From an uncultured Planctomycetota bacterium (GTDB taxonomy: Bacteria; Planctomycetota; Phycisphaerae; SM23-33), in NCBI GenBank assembly GCA_903892515.1, contig CAITIS010000078.1, forward strand, positions 1 through 56,410: a DNA stretch of 56,410 nucleotides, written 5' to 3'. Below, piece after piece: positions 7,679-16,319 of the stretch. Both the position numbers and the translations under genes were made by a program. Within the stretch, counting starts at the first letter, position 1, and the number at the start of each line of letters is the position of its first letter. The notes below the pieces were generated by a model, which saw only the letters and a list, made by a program, of their open reading frames with translations, did not search any database and had not been told where the DNA came from.

Positions 7679-9319
7679 ATGGCAAAAAAGAAGATTACGT
7701 TCGATACCGAGGCTCGCGAGTCGATTCGCCAGGGCGTCAAGAAGCTGGCCCGCGCGGTCAAAGTGACGCTGGGTCCCACTGGCCGCGTCGTCGTCATTGA
7801 AAAGTCCTTCGGCAGCCCGACGGTGACCAAGGACGGCGTGACGGTCGCCAAGGAAATCGAGCTGGAAGACCCCAACGAGAACATGGGCGCCCAGATGGTC
7901 AAGGAAGTCGCCAGCCAGACTTCCAACATCGCCGGCGACGGCACGACCACGGCCACCATTTACGCCGAGGCCATTTTTGAAGAGGGCCTCAAGAACGTGG
8001 CCGCCGGCGCCAAGGCCATGCAGCTCAAGCGCGGCATCGAGAAGGCGGCCGCTGCCGTCATCGAAGAACTCAAGCGCATGAGCAAGCCCATCAAGCGGTC
8101 CGAGGAGATCGCCCAGGTCGGCACCTGCGCCGCCAACCAGGACGCCGAAATCGGCAAGATGATTGCCGAGGCCATGGACAAGGTCGGCAAGGACGGCGTC
8201 ATCACGGTTGAGGAAGGCAAGGGCCTGGCCACGGCCGTCGATCTCGTCGAAGGCATGCAGTTCGACAAGGGCTACATCTCGCCGCACTTCGTGAACAAGC
8301 CCGAGACGATGACCTGCGAGCTGGAAAACGCCCTGATCCTGATCAGCGAGAAGAAGATCACGTCGATCAAGGATCTGGTTCCGCTGCTGGAGAAGATCGC
8401 CCAGTCCGGTCGGCCGCTGCTGATCATCGCCGAGGACGTCGAGGGCGAGGCCCTGGCCACGCTGGTGGTCAACAAGCTGCGCGGCACGTTGCAGTGCTGT
8501 GCGGTCAAGGCCCCTGGCTTCGGCGACCGCCGCAAGGAAATGATGCGGGACATCGCCGTGGTCACCGGCGGCAAGGCGCTGATGGAAGACATGGGCATCG
8601 CGCTGGAGAGCATCCAGATGAGCGACCTGGGCTCGGCCAAGCGCGCCAAGATCGACAAAGAGAACACCACCATCATCGAAGGCGGCGGCAAGACGCCCGA
8701 CATCAAGGGCCGGATCGACCAGATCCGCAAAGAGATCGAATCGACGACCTCCGACTACGACCGCGAGAAGCTCGAAGAGCGGCTGGCCAAGCTGGCCGGC
8801 GGCGTCGCCCAGATCAACGTGGGCGCTGCCACTGAAGTCGAGATGAAGGAAAAGAAGGCCCGCGTCGAGGACGCCCTGCATGCCTGCCGGGCTGCCGTCG
8901 AGGAAGGCATTCTGCCCGGCGGCGGCGTGGCCGTACTGCGGGCCCGCAAGGTGCTGGAGAAGGCCAAGGCCACGTGCGCGACCGAAGATGAGAAGACCGG
9001 CATGGACATCGTGTACCGCGCCCTGGTCCAGCCCATCAAGATGATCGCCCAGAACTCCGGCTTGGACGGCTCGATCGTGGCCGCCAAGGTCGAAGAGTCC
9101 AAGGACGTGAACTTCGGCTACGACGCCCTGGCCGGCGAGTACCGCAACATGGTCGAGGCCGGCATCATTGTGCCGACCAAGGTCGAGCGGACCGCCCTGC
9201 AAAACGCCGCCAGCGTCTCAGGCCTGCTGCTGACAACCGACGCGATTATCAGCGACCTGCCTGAGAAGAAGAAGGGCGCCGCCATGCCCCCCGGCGGCGG
9301 CATGGAAGACATGTATTAG
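7679..9319 (+). CDS. groEL: Chaperonin GroEL
   Basis: The product is 546 residues, normal for the family, and is the ATP-driven double-ring chaperonin. The ATP-binding motif GDGTTTAT and the equatorial motif [15 protein letters not shown] are intact. The ATG has ACGGAG upstream. The C-terminal tail is short, ending [10 protein letters not shown], and lacks the (GGM)n repeats of many GroELs, although a Met-containing end is kept. It shares a transcript with groES and is followed by a strong terminator. Confidence 0.98.
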   Translation: MAKKKITFDTEARESIRQGVKKLARAVKVTLGPTGRVVVIEKSFGSPTVTKDGVTVAKEIELEDPNENMGAQMVKEVASQTSNIAGDGTTTATIYAEAIFEEGLKNVAAGAKAMQLKRGIEKAAAAVIEELKRMSKPIKRSEEIAQVGTCAANQDAEIGKMIAEAMDKVGKDGVITVEEGKGLATAVDLVEGMQFDKGYISPHFVNKPETMTCELENALILISEKKITSIKDLVPLLEKIAQSGRPLLIIAEDVEGEALATLVVNKLRGTLQCCAVKAPGFGDRRKEMMRDIAVVTGGKALMEDMGIALESIQMSDLGSAKRAKIDKENTTIIEGGGKTPDIKGRIDQIRKEIESTTSDYDREKLEERLAKLAGGVAQINVGAATEVEMKEKKARVEDALHACRAAVEEGILPGGGVAVLRARKVLEKAKATCATEDEKTGMDIVYRALVQPIKMIAQNSGLDGSIVAAKVEESKDVNFGYDALAGEYRNMVEAGIIVPTKVERTALQNAASVSGLLLTTDAIISDLPEKKKGAAMPPGGGMEDMY

Positions 9320-9325
9320 AAGCCC

Positions 9326-9424
9326 GCTAACTGGTTGATTCGTGAACTTGCTAACTCGTTAATTCGTGAGTTTGTGAATTCGTTGATTCGTGAATTCGTT
9401 AACTCGTTAGTGCGGTAATTCGGT
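9326..9424. repeat. Degenerate AT-rich tandem repeat after groEL
   Basis: Roughly eight or nine tandem variants of an 11-12 base unit of the form GTTnATTCGTGAA / TTCGTTAACTCGTTA fill the space between the groEL stop and its terminator. The tract is far more AT-rich than its surroundings. Units alternate between TTCGTGA and CTCGTTA cores. I cannot assign a function. Confidence 0.7.
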
Positions 9425-9436
9425 AAACAGACACAC

Positions 9437-9476
9437 AGCGGCGGGTCGAGGTTTCCTCGGCCCGCCGCTCTTGTTT
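9437..9476 (+). terminator. Rho-independent-like terminator of groESL
   Basis: A GC-rich stem (AGCGGCGGG-CGAGG pairing with CCTCG-CCCGCCGCT, one mismatch) with a TTT loop is followed by CTTGTTT. It lies about 120 bases past the groEL stop. Confidence 0.7.
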
Positions 9477-9481
9477 GGTGC

Positions 9482-9513
9482 CATGCCTATACGCGTACTC
9501 GCGGATAGGCATG
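9482..9513. repeat. Short palindrome
   Basis: CATGCCTAT at 9482-9490 pairs with ATAGGCATG at 9505-9513 around a CGCG-containing centre. It adjoins the groESL terminator. Confidence 0.5.
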
Positions 9514-9576
9514 TGAGGAGCCGCAGGAGCATCCCAAGGCGGACTGATAGCCAGGCGTCCTGTTTGTGGCTTGTCA

Positions 9577-9608
9577 CGTGGCCGCTGGACGCCGCGGCCA
9601 CGGCACCC
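9577..9608 (+). repeat. Family A hairpin repeat
   Basis: CGTGGCCGC and GCGGCCACG flank the loop TGGACGCC, followed by GGCACCC. Further partial copies of the GGCACCCAT tail follow at once. Near-identical copies occur at 10840, 20566, 44241, 52251 and, inverted, at 56341. Confidence 0.8.
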
Positions 9609-9701
9609 ATCCTGTGGCACCCATCCTGGCACCCATCGTGTCGTCATCGGCGGCGGCATGAGGGACATGTACTGGATGCCAGTCAACTGCCGTCGGCGCG
9701 C

Positions 9702-10718
9702 TCACGGCATCGTCAGCACGACTCGGAAGCGGGCCTTGTTTGTGATCATCCGCTCGTAGGCCTTGGCGGCCTGTTCCAACGGGAACGCCTCGACCATCGG
9801 CCTGACGCCGGTCAAGGCCGCAAAACGCATGGTATCCTCGGAGTCCTTGGCCGTGCCGCTGGGCCAGCCTGTCACCGACCGGCGCGCCACAATCAACTGG
9901 AGGGGCGTCACCTGCAACGGTTCCGTTCCCGCGCCCACGATCAGCAATGTGCCATCAACGCCCAAGCCATCGATGACGGCCGACATGAGCTTGCTGCTGG
10001 GGGCGGTGGCGAGAATCACGCGTGCGCCGCCCATCTCGGCCAGCGCCTTGGCTGGGTCGGCCTGCTGGGCGTCGATATACCCGTGGGCGCCCAAGTCCGT
10101 GGCGAGTTGTTTCTTGTCCGCTCCGCCGGAGATGGCCACGGTGTGAAAGCCCATCTTGCTGGCGAACTGGATGGCCAGGTGTCCCAGCCCGCCGATGCCC
10201 TGAATGGCCACCAAGTCGCCAGGCCGGGCGCCGCTGTGGCGCAGGGCGTTAAAGGTGGTGACGCCGGCGCACAGCATGGGCCCCGCCAGCGTGCTTTTCA
10301 GTTCATCGGGGATGGCCGCCAGGGCATCCTGCGGCACCACGGTGTACTGGGCATAGCCGCCGTCAAAGCTCAGGCCGGTCACTTGCCCGTGCTGGCAGGT
10401 GATGAAATCGCCGCGGCGGCAGGGTTCGCAGGTGAAACAGTGGCCACCCTCCCAGCCCACGCCGACGCGCTGACCGACTTTCCAGCCGGCGACGCCCGGA
10501 CCGAGTTTGTCGACCGTACCGGCGATCTCGTGGCCAGGGATGCGCGGATACTCAAGCCCCGGCATGAGCCCGTCCTTGGCGAAGATGTCGCTGTGACAGA
10601 TGCCGCAGGCCTCCACCTTGACTCGGACCTGGCCGGGCTTGGGCTCGGGAATGTCCCGCTCGACCAGCTCGAACTCGCCCTTTGGCCGACCGACTTGAAC
10701 CGCCATCATTTTCGCCAT
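9702..10718 (-). CDS. Zinc-dependent alcohol dehydrogenase (MDR family, AdhP-like)
   Basis: The product is 338 residues from the ATG at 10718, which has GGGAG seven bases upstream. It should oxidise primary alcohols or reduce aldehydes with NAD(P) in the cytoplasm. Catalytic zinc ligands are Cys41 (GICHSD), His63 (GHE) and Cys150. Structural zinc is held by Cys94, Cys97, Cys100 and Cys108 in the C-x2-C-x2-C-x7-C lobe. The Rossmann motif GIGGLG is at 174-179. Length and motifs match the one-Cys4-lobe alcohol dehydrogenases such as AdhP or AdhA. The exact substrate cannot be told. It is isolated between repeats and has no operon partner. Confidence 0.9.
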   Translation of the reverse strand: MAKMMAVQVGRPKGEFELVERDIPEPKPGQVRVKVEACGICHSDIFAKDGLMPGLEYPRIPGHEIAGTVDKLGPGVAGWKVGQRVGVGWEGGHCFTCEPCRRGDFITCQHGQVTGLSFDGGYAQYTVVPQDALAAIPDELKSTLAGPMLCAGVTTFNALRHSGARPGDLVAIQGIGGLGHLAIQFASKMGFHTVAISGGADKKQLATDLGAHGYIDAQQADPAKALAEMGGARVILATAPSSKLMSAVIDGLGVDGTLLIVGAGTEPLQVTPLQLIVARRSVTGWPSGTAKDSEDTMRFAALTGVRPMVEAFPLEQAAKAYERMITNKARFRVVLTMP

Positions 10719-10839
10719 CGTGTGCTCCCTGTCATGGATGTGCGACTTTTCATTGTAGGGGGCCGATCCGAACGCCGGCCGCTTTCCATGATCCAAAGCT
10801 TGCCAGGAGATATGAAGTGGACTGGGTTTGGCCCCGTCA

Positions 10840-10871
10840 CGTGGCCGCTGGACGCCGCGGCCACGGCACCC
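10840..10871 (+). repeat. Family A hairpin repeat
   Basis: The copy is identical over stem and loop to the one at 9577 (CGTGGCCGC, loop TGGACGCC, GCGGCCACG, then GGCACCC). It lies upstream of the divergent adh start. Confidence 0.8.
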
Positions 10872-10948
10872 GACCTGGAGCCCGACCTAGACGGTAGACA
10901 TGACACGGACGCGATGGGCATTGGCGAACTGTGGCTCTCCGCCGCCGT

Positions 10949-11938
10949 TTATAACCGGAACGTTATTCCCACCAGCCATTCGGCCGCCGGGGTCGCCTGG
11001 TTTACGCCGATATTGACGGCTGTATCCAGCGAAACGTTGGGCGACACCGAGTAGATTACGCCCAGATCAACGCTCCCCTGGCCCTCCTGATGCCCGGTCG
11101 CGACGTGCGAGACGTATTCCACGTAGAAGTCGTACCGCTTAAAGAAGACGCGGTCCACGCAGACCGAGTTAAGCCACCCCGCACAGTAGCTGGTGTTACT
11201 GGAATTGCGTTCCAACAGCGGCGTGGTCATCAGGCCCAGGTGAACGCCCGCCGGCATGTTCATCAAGAACGGGAAGTTGACCAGGGCCTCAGTCCAGCCA
11301 TTACCGAGTACCCGCCCGGCAGTGGGCAGTTTGACCTGAGGCTGAATGCCCAAGGCCGTGGCCCACAGTTTCGCGCCGCTGTCGTTGCCCCAGAGGTTGA
11401 GCTTGCCGCCGAGCACCGTGTCGCCGTACCCGTTGGCCCGAGTCGTCTGGCCGCTCAGGGAATCGTGGCCCTCCAGGAATCGGTACGAGTTGGCAATGAC
11501 GTTGAGTTCCAGGTTGTTCAGGATGCCGGTCCGAACGTTGAACTGGCCCAGGTCCCACGTGTCGCTGCGGCCAGCGTGGTTGTGCACGTGCGTGAAATCC
11601 GCCAGCCCGGTCTCGACCTGCACGTGCCCGGCGTCAACGGTGTGGGGCGTGTTGGTGATGTTGGGCCGGTCCAGATCCATTGGCCGCATTAGGTTTGCCG
11701 GCGTGGGGTGGAAGAGCGTGTAGCCGTTCTTGTCGCCATTTGACGCAGCGGCGGCACGGCTGCTGCTGGCCGGAGCGGTGGTAGGGGCCGCTCCAGAAGG
11801 CTTGCTCGCCGCGAACATCCCCAGCCAGGTCGGCTGACTACTGGGGCCATCCCCGCAAGCGGTGCGAGCATCGTGGGCCAACACCGCCACCAATGACAAT
11901 GCCGCGATAGCCTTGGCGACTGTGATTGCGGTTCTCAT
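10949..11938 (-). CDS. Predicted outer-membrane/transporter-like beta-barrel protein
   Basis: The product is 329 residues from the ATG at 11938. Another ATG at 11980 is possible, and neither has a strong ribosome site. A signal peptide is evident (AKAIAALSLVAVLAHDARTA) and is followed by a low-complexity Ala/Ser/Thr linker (about 40-65). The body carries alternating aromatic strands and motifs such as VDAGHVQVETGLADF, NNLELNVIANSYRF, GDTVLGGKLNLWG and a final aromatic-rich GITFRL. This pattern resembles the PF13557-type outer-membrane proteins associated with phenol degradation clusters (MetA pathway). I infer an outer-membrane barrel, and the cargo is unknown. Confidence 0.55.
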   Translation of the reverse strand: MRTAITVAKAIAALSLVAVLAHDARTACGDGPSSQPTWLGMFAASKPSGAAPTTAPASSSRAAAASNGDKNGYTLFHPTPANLMRPMDLDRPNITNTPHTVDAGHVQVETGLADFTHVHNHAGRSDTWDLGQFNVRTGILNNLELNVIANSYRFLEGHDSLSGQTTRANGYGDTVLGGKLNLWGNDSGAKLWATALGIQPQVKLPTAGRVLGNGWTEALVNFPFLMNMPAGVHLGLMTTPLLERNSSNTSYCAGWLNSVCVDRVFFKRYDFYVEYVSHVATGHQEGQGSVDLGVIYSVSPNVSLDTAVNIGVNQATPAAEWLVGITFRL

Positions 11939-12209
11939 CGTTGGCTGTTTTGTAAAGGTATCGAACCTGCTCCGCAACATCATATAAAGGCGAGGCGCGG
12001 CCGTCACGCGTGGGATGCCAATGGCGGCCGCACCAGTTCGGGCTACAGGCCAGGCCGGCGGCATGACAGTTCTCAATTGGGCCATAGGCGGCATAAGGGA
12101 CGCTGGGTATGATGATGGGCTGGCCCTTCTGATTGTGACCCTTTGGCTGGGCCTGGAGAATGTTGGCTTGCTCCGTAAGATGTCCCTCAACCGGAGCGGG
12201 GAGAACATC

Positions 12210-13757
12210 GTGAAACGCCAAGGCCGTGAGCAGAAGGCTGTGCCCTCCATCAGCGGCAGCACTGCGAATCTGCCCACCCAGCAGCTGGTTTCGACCATCG
12301 TGGAATCGGCGTGCGATCCGATCATCGTGGCAAGCCCAAGCCTGCACGTTCAGTACGCCAACCCCTCTGCCTGCCAGGCTCTCGGAATGACGCAGACGCA
12401 GTTCATCGGAATGTACCTCGGGGATGCTTTTCCGGCCCGCGTTTTCCGTCAAATGAAGAAGAACGCTCGCACGGTCTTTTCTTCCGGCAAGCCTCTCACG
12501 CTCAAGGAGTGGCTGCCACAGAACGGGCAGGACAGATGGATGGATGTCCGCCTGACGCCCCTCAAAGGGCCGGACGGACGCACTGAGGCGGTTCTGGCCG
12601 TGTGCCGCGACATCACGGATTACGAACGAGCACGTACAGAATTGATCGAAAGCAATGCCTTGCTTCGGAACATTTGTGGCCGGACGGCTCAATTGATCTG
12701 CGTGAAAGACCGTCAGGGCCGGGTCATTATGGCAAACCCGGCCATGTTGCGATTCATCGGCAGATCCAAATCGCAGGTGATCGGCAAGAGCGATCTGGCG
12801 TTCGTTGCTGATGCCGCACAAGCCGCACGGATCATGAAGAATGATCGTCGCATCATGAGGACTAAGAGCACTGAGACGGTGGAGGAGACGGGTAGCTCGC
12901 CGAACGGCCCGTGGATTTGCCTCACGTCGAAGTCGCCGTACGTGGATGCACATGGCAATGTCCTGGGCGTGATGGGAATCGGCATGGACATCACCGAACG
13001 CAAGCGAGCCGAGGAGGCGTTGCGGAGAAGCGAAGCCGCCCGTGCGATGCATGCGAGAATAACTTCAGCTCGCGAGGAGGAGCGACGGCGCGTGTCCCAT
13101 GAACTTCACGATTCCGTTGGTCAAAAGCTTGTCGTTGCCCGTCTCAAGACGAAGGAACTTGTGGAGAAGGAGTCCGCGGGGCGAGCGCCGTCTTTGGCGA
13201 CGCCGCTGGCTGATCTTTACACGCAGCTTGGGGAACTCTGCGAGGAAGTTCGGCAGGTTGGCCGCAGTATCTACCCCTTTGTGCTGGAGGCACAAGGTCT
13301 CGCCGCCGCTCTGAGACAGATGGCCAGAGATTGCGAGTCGGCGCGCACCAGGCTAACCGTCCGTTGTGACGAGGCGGGCGAGAGTGTCCGTTTCGCCCGG
13401 CCAACGGAGATAGCCTTATACCGAATCACCCAGGAAGCTCTTGCGAACGCGCTTCGTCACGGCAAGCCCAGGAGCGTGAGCATGACCCTGAACTGCGCGA
13501 AGGGACAAGTTCGGCTGACCATAGCAGACAACGGAAGAGGGTTTTGCCCGGAGAAGGCGACCAAACGCGGTCTCGGACTGGTTTCGATGGAGGAGCGAGC
13601 AAAAGCCATTGGAGCGACGTTTCGCGTGAGCTCCAAGCCGGGGCGGACCTCTGTCCAGGTGCGGCTGGCTGCCAAAGCTTCCGATGTCCACGAACCGGCT
13701 AAGCGTGCGCTGCCAGGCCTCGGCGGCCGGGCTTTAGACCGCAGCCGACGCGAGTAG
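12210..13757 (+). CDS. Two-PAS sensor histidine kinase, NarX-type (HisKA_3)
   Basis: The product is 515 residues from the GTG at 12210, chosen for its GGGGAG ribosome site; an open frame runs further upstream without one. Two PAS domains (about 25-140 and 147-268) precede a HisKA_3 dimerisation helix with the phospho-acceptor His300 in HELHDSVGQ, and a HATPase domain with EALANALRHG (N box) and DNGRGF (G1). No membrane helix is seen from this start, so it is probably a cytoplasmic sensor. NarX-type kinases normally phosphorylate LuxR/NarL-type regulators, and none is encoded nearby, so it is an orphan. It is divergent from the barrel protein gene. Confidence 0.87.
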   Translation: MKRQGREQKAVPSISGSTANLPTQQLVSTIVESACDPIIVASPSLHVQYANPSACQALGMTQTQFIGMYLGDAFPARVFRQMKKNARTVFSSGKPLTLKEWLPQNGQDRWMDVRLTPLKGPDGRTEAVLAVCRDITDYERARTELIESNALLRNICGRTAQLICVKDRQGRVIMANPAMLRFIGRSKSQVIGKSDLAFVADAAQAARIMKNDRRIMRTKSTETVEETGSSPNGPWICLTSKSPYVDAHGNVLGVMGIGMDITERKRAEEALRRSEAARAMHARITSAREEERRRVSHELHDSVGQKLVVARLKTKELVEKESAGRAPSLATPLADLYTQLGELCEEVRQVGRSIYPFVLEAQGLAAALRQMARDCESARTRLTVRCDEAGESVRFARPTEIALYRITQEALANALRHGKPRSVSMTLNCAKGQVRLTIADNGRGFCPEKATKRGLGLVSMEERAKAIGATFRVSSKPGRTSVQVRLAAKASDVHEPAKRALPGLGGRALDRSRRE

Positions 13758-13857
13758 AGCGAGCATAGCGTGTTTAAGAGAGCCGTGGCGTACACCCCCG
13801 GCCTCCTGTGCTTCGGCTTCAGTTGACGGGCGTTCCATCTTCCGAAAGGGGCAGCAT

Positions 13858-14196
13858 ATGAGCACGTTTCTGGTGACGTTCCTCGTGATGGCCGTGGTCA
13901 ACTGGGTTCTGCTGATGATCGTTGTGCCGATTGCCCAGAGACTCACCGATGGCACGATGCTCCTTTGGGGCGAGGCCTGGTGGAAGCTGGCCGTGGTGGC
14001 TGCGACGATCACCGTTATCAGCGTATTCTTGCGGCCATTCGGATTCGTCGGCTGGATCGCCGAGGGAGCCGTGCTGTGGCTTCTGATGTGGAAATGGTTC
14101 GACACTGAATGGCTAGGAGTAGTGATCATCGTTCTGGGCAAGGGGATTCTGGGCATCCTGGCCATGTTCGCCCTGATGGCACTGCTGTTTCGTTGA
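13858..14196 (+). CDS. Small four-helix membrane protein of unknown function
   Basis: The product is 112 residues from an ATG preceded by GAAAGGGG. It is almost wholly hydrophobic, with helices near 4-26, 40-58, 64-82 and 86-110. I recognise no family. It follows the histidine kinase by 100 bases on the same strand and could be cotranscribed. Confidence 0.6.
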   Translation: MSTFLVTFLVMAVVNWVLLMIVVPIAQRLTDGTMLLWGEAWWKLAVVAATITVISVFLRPFGFVGWIAEGAVLWLLMWKWFDTEWLGVVIIVLGKGILGILAMFALMALLFR

Positions 14197-14291
14197 GCGG
14201 GCGGGGAAAGGTTTGCGATGACGAAGGCGAGATACTCGCCGTTGGCGTGTGCCGGCACATTAACGGGCAAGCGAGGCCGTGGCGGCAGCCA

Positions 14292-14320
14292 GTAGGGCGT
14301 GCAACTGGTTGCACGCGGGG
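14292..14320. repeat. Family C hairpin repeat
   Basis: GTAGGGCGTGCAAC-TG-GTTGCACGCGGGG has an 8-bp stem CGTGCAAC/GTTGCACG. A second copy is at 52315-52343. Confidence 0.65.
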
Positions 14321-14330
14321 AGCGATCGCA

Positions 14331-14375
14331 CATAGGTAGAGTCGCATGACGACGCGACTCAACCTATGGCACCCA
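14331..14375. repeat. Family B hairpin repeat
   Basis: CATAGGT-A-GAGTCGC pairs with GCGACTC-A-ACCTATG and is followed by GGCACCCA. Compared with the copies at 42670 and 44287, a T-A pair replaces a C-G pair in the stem, which is a compensatory change. The remaining sequence of 14197-14457 has no gene I can support. Confidence 0.75.
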
Positions 14376-14457
14376 TTCGGATCACTTGGCGCCGGCTCGA
14401 AGCCCTCGACGCCCTTTTGAATCTTCGCGACCTACGCGTTCTGCGGTTGAGTAGCTC

Positions 14458-15738
14458 TCAGTGCAGGCCGCTGGCGTCCTTGTAGAAGACTCGCTTGGCC
14501 TTGCCTTCCTGGCGCGGCAACTGGCCGGGGGCAAAGATGTCGCCCTTGGGCGAGAAGCCCAGGGCCTCTTTCAGGTTCTTTTCCACGATGTAGCCGGTCA
14601 CGCCCGCATCGGCCTCGACGTTGATACGCACGTCGCGGATGCCGTCGACTTCTTCGATGATGATCTGGTAATTTGGCCGCACGCCCGGGATCGCCATGAG
14701 CGCCTGCTCGACCTGCTTGGGGAAGAAGTTCACGCCCTTGACGATGAGCATGTCATCGACCCGGCCCATGATCGGGGCGATCCGCACGTGCGTCCTGCCG
14801 CAGGCGCAGCGTTCGCGCGAGACGATCCGCGTCAGGTCGCCGGTGCGGAAGCGGATCACCGGCAGGGCCTCGCGCGTCAGCGAAGTCACGGCCAGCTCGC
14901 CCAGTTCGCCATCGCGGACGGGCTTATGTGTGGCCGCGTCGAGCAACTCGACATAGTAATGGTCTTCCCACACGTGCGTGCCATTGTGGGCGGGGCAGTC
15001 CTGGCCCAGCGTGCCCACGCCGCCGGTTTCGGTCATGCCGTAAATGTCGAAGACTTCGATACCCAGGCCGTCGATGAACTTCCGCTTGAGCGAGTCGCTG
15101 AAGGTCTCAGCCCCGAAGATGCCGATCTTGAGATCGGGCAGCGCGGCCTTCTCCTCTTCCAGCACTTCCATCACGCGGATGCCATACGACACCACGCCCG
15201 TCAGCACCCGGGTCCCAAAGTCGCGGGCCAGGCGAATCTGCCGCGTGGTGTTGCCGGCGCCGGTGGGGATGACGAACATGCCCAGCATTCTGGCGCCGTG
15301 GTAGAAGCCAAAGCCGCCGTTAAACAGCCCAAACGACGGCGTGATCTGGATCGCGTCGCCGGGTAGCGCCCCGGCCATCGCCAGGCAGCGGGCCATGCAC
15401 TGGGCCCACTGCTGCAGGTCGGGCATGGTGTAGGGCATGACCACGGGCGTGCCGGTTGAGCCGCTGGACATGTGCATCTCCACGAGTTGCCGGCGGTCGA
15501 CGCAGCACAAGTCGAGCGGGTAGCTCTTGCGGAAGTCCTCTTTGTCCATCAGCGGCAGCTTGGCCACGTCGTCCAGGCTGCGCACGTCCTGCGGCGAAAG
15601 CCCGGCGGCCTTGAAGCTCCTGGCGTAGGCCGGGCTCTTTATCGCCTGCTGCAGAACGGGCATCAGCCGCTTGAACTGCGTGTCGCGCAGCTCGTCCACC
15701 GACGCCGTTTCCGCCTGCTTGTTGAACATCGTGGTCAT
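14458..15738 (-). CDS. paaK: Phenylacetate-CoA ligase-type arylacetate-CoA ligase
   Basis: The product is 426 residues, normal for PaaK. It activates phenylacetate or a related aryl acid to its CoA thioester with ATP in the cytoplasm. The adenylation motifs are present: SSGSTGTPVV at 91-100, IYGMTETGG and RTGDLTRI. A CxCG pair follows (CACGRTH), as in many PaaK proteins. Its ATG at 15738 overlaps the iorB stop in ATGA, so translation is coupled. Next to iorAB, it suggests that aryl acids from aromatic amino acid breakdown are converted to or from CoA esters here. Confidence 0.92.
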   Translation of the reverse strand: MTTMFNKQAETASVDELRDTQFKRLMPVLQQAIKSPAYARSFKAAGLSPQDVRSLDDVAKLPLMDKEDFRKSYPLDLCCVDRRQLVEMHMSSGSTGTPVVMPYTMPDLQQWAQCMARCLAMAGALPGDAIQITPSFGLFNGGFGFYHGARMLGMFVIPTGAGNTTRQIRLARDFGTRVLTGVVSYGIRVMEVLEEEKAALPDLKIGIFGAETFSDSLKRKFIDGLGIEVFDIYGMTETGGVGTLGQDCPAHNGTHVWEDHYYVELLDAATHKPVRDGELGELAVTSLTREALPVIRFRTGDLTRIVSRERCACGRTHVRIAPIMGRVDDMLIVKGVNFFPKQVEQALMAIPGVRPNYQIIIEEVDGIRDVRINVEADAGVTGYIVEKNLKEALGFSPKGDIFAPGQLPRQEGKAKRVFYKDASGLH

Positions 15739-16319
15739 ACCGCTTTTCTCCCGAGATCAAAGGCCCGTACGTTCACATCGAGGTGTTTGGGCGCGACGGA
15801 TGTCCGGATCGCCTCTTGCCAAGCTTCCGCCGGCAGGTCCAGGCCATTGGACATGGCGCCGAGGATGACGAGATTGGCCGTGCGCGTGTTGCCGGCAGCG
15901 GCCGCCAGCTTGTCCGCATGCACGTACGCCAAGCGTGGGAATAGCGCTGCAAGTCGCTGCGGCACGTCCTCGGGGTAGCTGGCCTGGCCGCTGGAGACCG
16001 TCACCGGGACGATCGCCTGGCTGGAGACGACCGCCAAGCCGTCGGGGGCCAGGAATTGCGCGAAGCGGATCGCTTCGATCTGTTCCAGCGCCCCCAGCAC
16101 CGCGGCTGTGCCTTCGGGCACCAGTGGGCTGTGAACCTTCGTGCCGTAGCGAATCTGCGCGATGACTGATCCGCCGCGCTGGGCCATGCCGTGTACTTCG
16201 TTGGTCTTGACGTCAAAGCCGGCATGCATGGCCGCCCTGGCGACGACCTCGCTGGCCAGCAGGATGCCCTGGCCTCCCACGCCCGCCAGCACGACGCTTA
16301 CGGTGTTCTCGGCGATCAT
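15735..16319 (-). CDS. iorB: Indolepyruvate:ferredoxin oxidoreductase, beta (gamma-domain) subunit
   Basis: The product is 194 residues from the ATG at 16319, which overlaps the iorA stop (ATGA); a longer open frame would intrude into iorA. It carries the family opening VVLAGVGGQGILLASEVVARAA and the loop HGMAQRGGSVIAQIR typical of the 2-oxoacid:ferredoxin oxidoreductase gamma domain. With IorA it oxidatively decarboxylates aryl pyruvates (from Trp, Phe or Tyr transamination), passing electrons to ferredoxin. Its own stop overlaps the paaK start. Confidence 0.93.
   Translation of the reverse strand: MIAENTVSVVLAGVGGQGILLASEVVARAAMHAGFDVKTNEVHGMAQRGGSVIAQIRYGTKVHSPLVPEGTAAVLGALEQIEAIRFAQFLAPDGLAVVSSQAIVPVTVSSGQASYPEDVPQRLAALFPRLAYVHADKLAAAAGNTRTANLVILGAMSNGLDLPAEAWQEAIRTSVAPKHLDVNVRAFDLGRKAV

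Noticed and set aside
9326..9424. Iterons of a replication origin
   Set aside because: The units are too degenerate, and there is no initiator gene, DnaA-box cluster or other origin feature nearby.
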